Assembly (NCBI GenBank): GCA_020632595.1 | Contig: JACKFF010000015.1 | Location: 18,271 to 82,270 of the forward strand | Source of the DNA: Nitrospiraceae bacterium | GTDB taxonomy: Bacteria; Nitrospirota; Nitrospiria; Nitrospirales; UBA8639 | Direction: 5' to 3' | DNA length: 64,000 bases | Part shown: positions 57,597 to 64,000 of the stretch, one piece after another | Layout: each line of letters starts with the position of its first letter | Position numbering within the stretch: position 1 is the first letter of the stretch | The notes under the pieces: model-generated | What the model saw: the letters and a program-made list of their open reading frames with translations, nothing else | Database searches by the model: none | What the model was told of the DNA's origin: nothing | Program-made: the position numbers and the translations under genes

Positions 57597-58853
57597 ATGA
57601 ATGCTGCCATACTCAGGTCCGTTTCAGCTCACTTGGGCAACGGAAACGCCGTGATCCGGAGGAGTGTCGGTGTATTCCTGATCCTTCTTGCAGGATGCGG
57701 GCAGGGAGGAACCTCACCCCCGGCTCCTCCACCGCCGATGGTGGAAGTGGTGACGGTGACCACCCAGGATCTCCCCGATGAACCGGAATTCATCGGACAA
57801 ACCGAGGCCTTTCGCCCGGTGGAGATCCGGTCCCAGGTAACGGGCATCATTAAGAAGGTATTTTTCACGGAAGGCAGGAATGTCAAACAAGGAGACCGGC
57901 TGTACCTCATCGACCCGGTGCCCTTTAAAGCGGCGTATCTCAGTGCCAAAGCCAGGGTGACACAAGCGGAGGCTCGACTGATACAAGCGAAGCAGGATTT
58001 TGCCCGCGTCAAACCTCTCCTGACAGAACAAGCGGTCAGTCAAAAGGATGTGGACGATGCCCTGGCGGAAGGATTAGCCGCCAAAGCCGCTTTGGAAGCG
58101 GCGCAGGGTGATCTGGTCAAGTCCAGGTTTGACCTGAGTAACACTCTGATCGCGGCTCCGATCGGGGGACGTATTTCGAAAAGCCGGTTTTATGAAGGAC
58201 GTCTGGTCTCTGCCCAGACAGATCTGCTGACCACTATCGATCAGTTGGACCCCATGTATGTGAATGTCTCTGTTCCGGAAACATATTTGTTGCGGAGGAG
58301 GCGTGAGCTGGCGGCCCACAGAGTCCAGAGGCCCGATCTTTTTCAATTACGCGGAGTCATGACGTTCGCAGACGGCAGTGTCTATCCTCATGAAGGAAAG
58401 CTGGATTTTGCCGATGTGGCCATCCGGTCGGAGACGGGAACCTTGCAGGGGCGGTTTGCCTTTCCCAATCCTGAGGCCGATCTTTCTCCAGGCAAATCCT
58501 ATTTGTATCCCGGACAATTCGTCCGCATCCGGCTGAAGGGATATATCCGGACCGATGCGATTTTGATTCCTCAGCGTGCGGTTCAGCAGGGGCCTAAAGG
58601 CACATTTGTGAATGTAATCGGACCCGACGATAAAGTCGAAGTGCGTGAAGTGGACGCCACCGGTTGGCGTGAGGGCGATTGGCTCATTGAAGACGGCCTT
58701 CAGCCGGGTGAGCGGATCGTCGTTGAAGGATTTCATCGGATTCAACCGGGCATGCAGGTCAATCCCGTGCCGTTCGGGAATGGAGACGCCACATCGGAAA
58801 AAACGAGCCATGAGAATCCGACCCCTTCTGAAGCCACACAGGAGAACTCATGA
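57597..58853 (+). CDS. RND efflux periplasmic adaptor lipoprotein (MFP)
   Basis: A 418-residue membrane-fusion protein. A signal peptide with lipobox (LILLAGC) lies at about residues 20-36. The lipoyl and alpha-hairpin domains follow: FRPVEIRSQVTGIIKKVFFT, EGRNVKQGDRLYLIDPVPFK, AKARVTQAEARLIQAKQDFA and KDVDDALAEGLAAKAALEAA. A beta-barrel domain (DLSNTLIAAPIGGRISKSRF, LDPMYVNVSVPETYL) completes it. It links the inner-membrane pump to the outer-membrane channel. The ATG at 57597 is used; an upstream in-frame codon at 57579 would add six residues. Its stop overlaps the start of the pump gene (ATGA). Confidence 0.9.
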   Translation: MNAAILRSVSAHLGNGNAVIRRSVGVFLILLAGCGQGGTSPPAPPPPMVEVVTVTTQDLPDEPEFIGQTEAFRPVEIRSQVTGIIKKVFFTEGRNVKQGDRLYLIDPVPFKAAYLSAKARVTQAEARLIQAKQDFARVKPLLTEQAVSQKDVDDALAEGLAAKAALEAAQGDLVKSRFDLSNTLIAAPIGGRISKSRFYEGRLVSAQTDLLTTIDQLDPMYVNVSVPETYLLRRRRELAAHRVQRPDLFQLRGVMTFADGSVYPHEGKLDFADVAIRSETGTLQGRFAFPNPEADLSPGKSYLYPGQFVRIRLKGYIRTDAILIPQRAVQQGPKGTFVNVIGPDDKVEVREVDATGWREGDWLIEDGLQPGERIVVEGFHRIQPGMQVNPVPFGNGDATSEKTSHENPTPSEATQENS

Positions 58854-61800
58854 GTTCTCATTTTTTTATTGACCGACCGATCTTTGCCACGGTCATTTCC
58901 ATTGTGATTGTGGTAGTGGGACTGGTGTCTCTTCAAGTGCTTCCCATTGCCCAGTTTCCGCAAATTACCCCTCCCGTGGTTCAGATCGAGGCGGATTATC
59001 CGGGCGCGAGTGCCGAAGTCGTGGCCGAAGCCGTGGCAAGGCCGATAGAGGTGCAGCTCCCCGGCATCGACAATCTCTTGTATTACGATTCCTCAAGTAC
59101 GAACGACGGGCATATGACCATCCGTTTGACTTTTGAAATCGGGACGGATGTCGATATCGCACAGGTCCAGACTCAAAACCGCCAACGGCTGGCCGAGCCT
59201 CAATTGCCGCCGGAAGTGGTCCGCCAGGGCATCACGGTCAAGAAGGTTTCTCCGGATCTGCTCGCGGTGGTGGCGCTGAGTTCCAGTGATCCCCGTCAGG
59301 ATACGGTCTTCCTCTCCAATTTCGCGATTCTCCGGATTGTGGACAATATTAAACGGCTTCCCGGGGTAGGAGACGCGGTGATTTTCGGGGGACAGAATTA
59401 TTCCATGCGGTTGATCCTGGACCCGATCCGGATGGCGCAACTGGATGTGACGCCCACCGACATTGCCAATGTCGTGCGGGAACAAAACCGGGATTTCCCG
59501 GCCGGCCGGATCGGGCGTGAGCCGGCTCCGCAAGGGACGGAACTCACCATTCCGGTGATTACCCAGGGACGAATGAGTGAAGCCAAAGAATTCGAAGACA
59601 TGATTGTCCGGGCGTATCCGGATGGTTCCATGGTGCGTCTCGGCGAAGTGGCCACAGTCAAACTCGGCGCGCAGTCCTATGACCTTGAGGGACGGTGGAA
59701 CGGCAAACCTAATGTTTTTATGCTGACATTCCTGTCCCCGGGGGCCAATGCCCTTGAAACCGTGAAACGCATCAAGGAGGAAATGCAGAGCCTGACCACC
59801 ATCTTTCCGGCTGGTGTCTCCTACGATATTCCTTACGATACGACCAGATTTATCGAGGTCTCTATTCAACAGGTCGTGAAGACTCTCTTCGAAGCCCTCG
59901 TGCTCGTGATCCTGGTCGTCTATCTTTTTCTGCAGAGCTGGCGTGCCACATTAATTCCAGCCGTGGCCGTCCCGGTCTCCTTGATCGGGACATTTGCGGG
60001 TATGGTCGCCCTTGGATTTTCGATTAATACCCTGACGCTCTTCGGCATGGTTCTGGCCATCGGGATCGTGGTGGATGATGCGATTGTGGTGGTGGAAAAT
60101 GTCGCCCGTCACATTCAAAACGGGCACCCGTCCAAGGAAGCCGCGAAACTGGCCATGACGGAAGTCACCGGTCCGGTCATTGCGCTGGTCGTGGTGCTGG
60201 CGGCCGTATTTCTGCCCGTGGCGTTTCTTGGTGGCATTACCGGTGAGCTGTATCAGCAATTTGCCATCACGATTACGCTGTCCGTGGTTATTTCCGGGAT
60301 CGTGGCATTGACCCTCAGTCCCGCGCTCTGTGCGTTGATTCTGAAGCCGGCGCAGGAACGGGAGGCCGGATTCTGGAGGAAATTTAATGACGGATTTGCA
60401 TGGATCCAGAATCGATACGTGGGAACGGTTGGCACGATTCTCAAACATGTGGTGCTGTCGCTTGCAGTCTTCGGGGTTCTGCTGGTTGTCAGCGGTGGGC
60501 TGTTTCAAGCCCTGCCATCCAGTTTTTTGCCGGATGAAGATCAGGGATATTTTATTACAGTCGTGCAATTGCCGGACGGTGCGTCCAAGCAGCGCACCAC
60601 GGAAGTGATCGCGAAGGTAGAAAATTATTTTCTTTCGGTTCCCGAAGTGCACTCCACTGATGCGCTGGTCGGGCAGAACTTTGTCTTTAACACTCGAGGG
60701 TCGAATCAGGCGACCATGTTCGTGCCGCTGCATCATTGGGATGACCGCTCGCAATCCGATCAGCATGCCAAAGCCCTGATTGGAAACGCCTTCAAAAAGT
60801 TTGCCGAAATTCCCGAGGCGCTGATCCTGGCTTTTAACGCGCCTTCCATTCGGGGATTGGGGACGACCGGGGGATTCTCACTCCAAGTGCAGGATCCGAG
60901 CGGGGGAGATTTCAAAAAATTTGCCGAGATCACGCAACAATTTGTCAGCAAGGCGCAACAAGATCCGGCCATCGGTTCGATCGGGACGAGTTTTCGCGTC
61001 ATGGCGCCGCGGTTGTACGCCCGCGTCGATCGGGAGCGGGCCAAAGCCTTAGGTGTGCCCATTTCCGAAGTGTTTGATACGCTCCAAGCCTATTTCGGCA
61101 ATTTCTATATCAATGATTTCATTAAATTCGGACGGGTCTATCGGGTGCAGACTGAGGCGTTGCCGGAGTTCCGGTCGAGCCCGGATGACATCGCGAAAAT
61201 TTATGTTCGGGCCAACAATGCCAAAGGTTCCACGATGGTGCCGCTGGATTCGGTCGTCAGTACGGAATTTACGAGCGGGCCGGATACCGTGACGCATTTC
61301 AACGGATTTAATACCGCTTCCGTTCTGGGTGCGGCGGCTCCGGGATATAGTTCAGGGGCCGCCCTCAATGCGTTGGAGCGGCTGGCTCAGGAGGTGTTAA
61401 TTCCCCAGGGCTATGATATCGATTGGAGCGGGATTTCCTATCAGGAACGGAAGACCGGCACGGAGTCCATTTTTGCCTTTGCCTTCGGGCTCCTGATGGT
61501 GTTTCTGGTGCTTGCCGCCCTGTATGAAAGTTGGTCGGTGCCCTTTGCGGTGATTCTGGCCGTGCCGTTCGGTCTCTTCGGGGCGCTATCGGCCGTGTGG
61601 ATTCGGGGGTTGAGCAATGATATCTACTTTCAAATCGGCCTGGTGACCTTAATCGGCCTTGCGGCACGAAATGCGATTCTCATTGTTGAATTTGCGAATC
61701 ATCGCTACGAGGGAGGGATGCCACTGGTGGAGGCAGCCTTGGAGGCCGTCCGTCTTCGCTTCCGGCCGATCATCATGACCTCTATGGCATTTATTCTTGG

Positions 61801-62020
61801 CGTGGTGCCCCTGGTCATTGCCTCCGGCGCGGGCGCGGCCAGTCGTCAGTCCATCGGGACAGGCGTTTTCGGCGGAATGTTGGCCGCGACATTTTTAGCG
61901 ATCTTTTTTGTGCCGCTGTTCTTTGTGCTGATCAGGAAGTTGGCGGCACGAATGAAGGGAAAATCGGCCGATACGCTGGGTGTAGATCAGGATGCGCACG
62001 TCTTTGAGGGAGAACGATAG
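58850..62020 (+). CDS. RND multidrug efflux pump, HAE1/AcrB type
   Basis: A 1056-residue inner-membrane proton-driven pump. The N terminus MSSHFFIDRPIFATVISIVI and the four RND domains are typical. TM4 carries the Asp pair of the proton relay (GIVVDDAIVVVENVARH). The repeat TM10 segment is LIGLAARNAILIVEFAN, where AcrB-type pumps have Lys (SAKNAIL); here Arg takes that position. The docking and porter parts are present (SIGTSFRVMAPRLYARVDRE). It is translationally coupled to the adaptor (ATGA overlap), with the outer-membrane channel gene one base after its stop. Substrates are not predictable from sequence. Confidence 0.95.
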   Translation: MSSHFFIDRPIFATVISIVIVVVGLVSLQVLPIAQFPQITPPVVQIEADYPGASAEVVAEAVARPIEVQLPGIDNLLYYDSSSTNDGHMTIRLTFEIGTDVDIAQVQTQNRQRLAEPQLPPEVVRQGITVKKVSPDLLAVVALSSSDPRQDTVFLSNFAILRIVDNIKRLPGVGDAVIFGGQNYSMRLILDPIRMAQLDVTPTDIANVVREQNRDFPAGRIGREPAPQGTELTIPVITQGRMSEAKEFEDMIVRAYPDGSMVRLGEVATVKLGAQSYDLEGRWNGKPNVFMLTFLSPGANALETVKRIKEEMQSLTTIFPAGVSYDIPYDTTRFIEVSIQQVVKTLFEALVLVILVVYLFLQSWRATLIPAVAVPVSLIGTFAGMVALGFSINTLTLFGMVLAIGIVVDDAIVVVENVARHIQNGHPSKEAAKLAMTEVTGPVIALVVVLAAVFLPVAFLGGITGELYQQFAITITLSVVISGIVALTLSPALCALILKPAQEREAGFWRKFNDGFAWIQNRYVGTVGTILKHVVLSLAVFGVLLVVSGGLFQALPSSFLPDEDQGYFITVVQLPDGASKQRTTEVIAKVENYFLSVPEVHSTDALVGQNFVFNTRGSNQATMFVPLHHWDDRSQSDQHAKALIGNAFKKFAEIPEALILAFNAPSIRGLGTTGGFSLQVQDPSGGDFKKFAEITQQFVSKAQQDPAIGSIGTSFRVMAPRLYARVDRERAKALGVPISEVFDTLQAYFGNFYINDFIKFGRVYRVQTEALPEFRSSPDDIAKIYVRANNAKGSTMVPLDSVVSTEFTSGPDTVTHFNGFNTASVLGAAAPGYSSGAALNALERLAQEVLIPQGYDIDWSGISYQERKTGTESIFAFAFGLLMVFLVLAALYESWSVPFAVILAVPFGLFGALSAVWIRGLSNDIYFQIGLVTLIGLAARNAILIVEFANHRYEGGMPLVEAALEAVRLRFRPIIMTSMAFILGVVPLVIASGAGAASRQSIGTGVFGGMLAATFLAIFFVPLFFVLIRKLAARMKGKSADTLGVDQDAHVFEGER

Positions 62021-62021
62021 C

Positions 62022-63464
62022 ATGCGTTGGCGAACCAACATCTTTCTGCTCGCGCTGTTTGCATTGGCCGGCATGTCCTGCGCCATGGGACCGGACTATT
62101 CACGCCCCGATATCAACACGGCCGACCAGTTTCGCATGTCCGACACGGAAGGGGAGTCGATTGCGAATCTTCCCTGGTGGGAATTGCTTCACGACGAAGA
62201 GTTGCAAAACCTGATACGCATCGCGCTTCGCGAGAACAAGAATCTTCAGAAGGCGGCAGCCAGCGTGGAGGAATTTCAAGCACGCGCGATGATCGCGACG
62301 ATGGACTTCGCCCCACAGCTTAGCGTCTCCTCCAGCGGTCCGGTTTTCGGACGGCAGAGCAACTTCTCCGCGCCCGGGTTCCCCAATCCCTTCAACTATT
62401 ACATTCAAGGAAACCTGGCTTGGGAGATCGACCTCTGGGGGCGCATCCGGCGGTCCAACGAAGCGGCCCGCGCCGATCTGCTCGCCCAGGAGGAAAACCG
62501 GCGGGCCGTCGTTCTGTCGCTGGTGAGCGGCGTGGCCCAGGCGTATTTTGATCTTCTTCAATTCGACATGCAATTGGACATTGCCAAGCGCACGTTGGAG
62601 TCCTGGAAAGAATCGGTGGCCATTGCCCGTGCGCGATTACGACAAGGGATAAGTTCAAAACTCGATGCCGACCAGTTTGAGTCGGAGCAGGCGAATGCGG
62701 CGGCTCGCGTGGCGCAGTTCGAGCGGCAGATGATCCAGAAAGAAAATGAGCTGAGCGTACTTCTTGGGCGCAATTCTCAAAGCATTGCGCGGGGAGTGTC
62801 CCTGACCGAGCAGGTGATGCCGCCGGTCGTCCCCCCCGGGTTGCCGTCGGAGCTTCTCAAGCGTCGTCCGGACATCCTTCAAGTGGAAGACCAATTGGCC
62901 GCCGCAACCGCACGGATCGGCATGGCCAAGGCCGATCGCTTTCCGAAAATCTCAATCACCGGCCTCATGGGCTATGCCAACCCGCAATTTTCCCAACTTG
63001 TGAAAGGCGGTGGTAAGGCCAATGGGCAGTTTGCGGAGGCAGGACCCAGCCTGTTGGGACCGGTGTTCAATGCGTCCGTTCTGGGATTCCAGCAGGACGC
63101 CGTCGAAGCACAGGCCAAGCAGGTTCTGGCCGATTATGAGCAAACCATTCTTGTGGCATTCAAAGAAGTGGAGGATGCTCTTGTGGCGGTGCGCACGGCA
63201 GATTCCCAACGGAATGCCCAGGAGGAACAGGTCACGGCTCTCCGGTCGGCATTGCGTTTGGCCAACCTTCGCTACAAAGGCGGTCTGACCAGTTATGTGG
63301 ATGTACTCATCGCCAAACGGGATTTGTTCGTTTCCGAACTCGAACTCACCTCCACCCATCGTCTGCATTTGGTGTCGATCGTGCAACTCTATAAAGCGTT
63401 GGGTGGAGGATGGTCGCCTGTAGCTCCTGAAGAGCCCCTCGCCATTTCCGGCTCACCATCCTAA
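62022..63464 (+). CDS. outer-membrane efflux channel, NodT/TolC type
   Basis: A 480-residue lipoprotein channel with lipobox LAGMSC (Cys19). The OEP domains are visible in two repeats: WWELLHDEELQNLIRIALRE and LAWEIDLWGRIRRSNEAARA, then LKRRPDILQVEDQLAAATAR and ALRLANLRYKGGLTSYVDVL. It forms the outer-membrane exit of the RND system. The ATG at 62022 is chosen because the signal peptide begins there; the frame is open upstream but overlaps the pump gene. Confidence 0.92.
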   Translation: MRWRTNIFLLALFALAGMSCAMGPDYSRPDINTADQFRMSDTEGESIANLPWWELLHDEELQNLIRIALRENKNLQKAAASVEEFQARAMIATMDFAPQLSVSSSGPVFGRQSNFSAPGFPNPFNYYIQGNLAWEIDLWGRIRRSNEAARADLLAQEENRRAVVLSLVSGVAQAYFDLLQFDMQLDIAKRTLESWKESVAIARARLRQGISSKLDADQFESEQANAAARVAQFERQMIQKENELSVLLGRNSQSIARGVSLTEQVMPPVVPPGLPSELLKRRPDILQVEDQLAAATARIGMAKADRFPKISITGLMGYANPQFSQLVKGGGKANGQFAEAGPSLLGPVFNASVLGFQQDAVEAQAKQVLADYEQTILVAFKEVEDALVAVRTADSQRNAQEEQVTALRSALRLANLRYKGGLTSYVDVLIAKRDLFVSELELTSTHRLHLVSIVQLYKALGGGWSPVAPEEPLAISGSPS

Positions 63465-63752
63465 GCAGAAATGACAGCTGAAGATGTACGTCTAGGGTTG
63501 AACCGTTCATCCCACAGTCTGTGGGTATCCAAATAATTTCCGAAATGTTTTTTGTTGGGCGGGACACCATCGCTGACTGACGTGGAGGCGCTTTCAGCCC
63601 TCGTAACTGCTTCGCCGAACGCAGGGAACGCAGAGCTAAACGCATTCCAAATGGTGCAACATCTGTTTTCAACACTCCCATACGAAAATAATCGGGAATG
63701 TGCCCAAAAGTCCGTTAAGCAAGGCCGCAATCAATGGAGCATGTGAGCACAG
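63465..63752. other. spacer with a degenerate miniature-element remnant
   Basis: About 290 bases after the efflux operon. The right part (63667-63752) contains scrambled pieces of the 191-bp element (see separate entry). No gene was seen. Confidence 0.5.
63667..63752 (+). repeat. degenerate remnant of the miniature element (copy E)
   Basis: The end sequence TTTCAACACTCCC (63667-63679) is followed by a shifted internal block, CAAAAGTCCGTTAAGCAAGG...CGCAATCA, then ATGTGAGCACAG. It matches parts of copies B and D but has large deletions. No target duplication is visible. It abuts the stop of the DUF5615 gene, so it may have altered that gene's 3' end. Confidence 0.6.
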
Positions 63753-64000
63753 TTATCGAAAAGGGCGAGGGGCGGGGGTTGGTAGCCAGAAAACTTCGTT
63801 GCTGAGATCGTGATTTCTATGGTGGATTACGAGGTGTCTGAAACGACGAACGAGTTCAGACAGGGGAAATTCCTTTGAAAGGATGATCCCGGCATGTATC
63901 CGACCAATCACGTGCCAGTGTTTAGCGAGGGTTAGAAAATCCCAACAGTTGAATATGAAAAGAACGCGTTGCTCGTCGGCGGTAAAAATGAGTTGTTCCT
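63753..64000 (-). CDS. DUF5615 (Mut7-C/PIN-like) protein, partial (5' end off window)
   Basis: Minus-strand frame open from the right edge to a TAA at 63753-63755, about 81 codons: EQLIFTADEQRVLFIFNCWD, FLTLAKHWHVIGRIHAGIIL, SKEFPLSELVRRFRHLVIHH. This is the C-terminal half of a DUF5615-type PIN-like nuclease, normally the toxin of a pair with a DUF433-type antitoxin. The acidic catalytic positions of the N-terminal half lie beyond the edge; the NCWDFL position is where relatives carry NxxDF. Whether a partner precedes it cannot be seen. Confidence 0.75.
   Translation of the reverse strand, partial: EQLIFTADEQRVLFIFNCWDFLTLAKHWHVIGRIHAGIILSKEFPLSELVRRFRHLVIHHRNHDLSNEVFWLPTPAPRPFR

Noticed and set aside
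1..64000. CRISPR arrays, tRNA and rRNA genes
   Set aside because: No regular direct-repeat array and no tRNA or rRNA signature was found on reading the spacers.

Overview
The window looks like a chromosomal segment of a Nitrospira-type bacterium (phylum Nitrospirota). This is inferred from a periplasmic chlorite dismutase of the Nitrospira type, a hydrogenase maturation protease beside a nickel permease, two sigma-54 activators, a secreted BON/DUF1207 protein, and a mix of compact operons with gene-poor, repeat-littered spacers. No rRNA, tRNA or CRISPR array was seen.

Layout. 1-1.5 kb: the end of a hydrogenase/nickel accessory operon on the minus strand. 1.6-24 kb: three glycoside hydrolases (GH15; amylo-1,6-glucosidase; GH63/MGH1-like), gluconokinase, a bacterioferritin-like protein, pyrophosphatase, HugZ-like protein and a sensor kinase-receiver-adenylate cyclase fusion. 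Inside this stretch (10.5-12.9 kb) lies a graveyard of toxin/defence genes: a RhuM gene split by a 191-bp miniature element and a frameshift, a frameshifted toxin with its intact DUF2283 partner, and the head of a larger accessory protein. 24.5-28.5 kb: a GAF-GAF-PAS sigma-54 activator, a candidate sigma-54 promoter with an upstream palindrome, and a STAS-ECF sigma operon. 28.6-41.9 kb: M20 peptidase, several secreted or envelope proteins (Slp, FG-GAP repeat, two small charged exported proteins around chlorite dismutase, BON/DUF1207), a histone H1-like protein, and a second broken toxin-antitoxin pair enclosed by direct repeats. 42.2-45.7 kb: pdhA-pdhB-pdhC (E1 alpha, E1 beta, E2). 45.9-57.3 kb: an oxidative/electrophile-stress-like region with ankyrin protein, GlcG-like protein, three VOC (glyoxalase-fold) proteins, methyltransferase, a second sigma-54 activator, DoxX, SDR, NTF2-like, STAS and pirin. 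57.6-63.5 kb: a complete RND efflux operon (adaptor, pump, outer-membrane channel). The right edge cuts a DUF5615 (PIN-like) gene.

The most notable signal is regulatory. The first VOC gene and doxX each have a TGGAAC-N5-TTGC sigma-54 promoter, with a shared GAGTCGATAT motif starting exactly 114 bases before the -24 GG. A sigma-54 activator with two GAF domains is encoded between them. This suggests a small enhancer-dependent regulon of VOC, DoxX and neighbours that senses an unknown signal.

The second notable signal is a family of 191-bp elements with GGG(T/A)..TGTTGAA ends and 5-bp target duplications. It has four recognisable copies plus a remnant, and one copy interrupts rhuM cleanly enough to rebuild the original gene. 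Paired short repeats and fragments of neighbouring genes fill most long spacers, so this is a chromosome with active small-repeat spread and ongoing gene decay.
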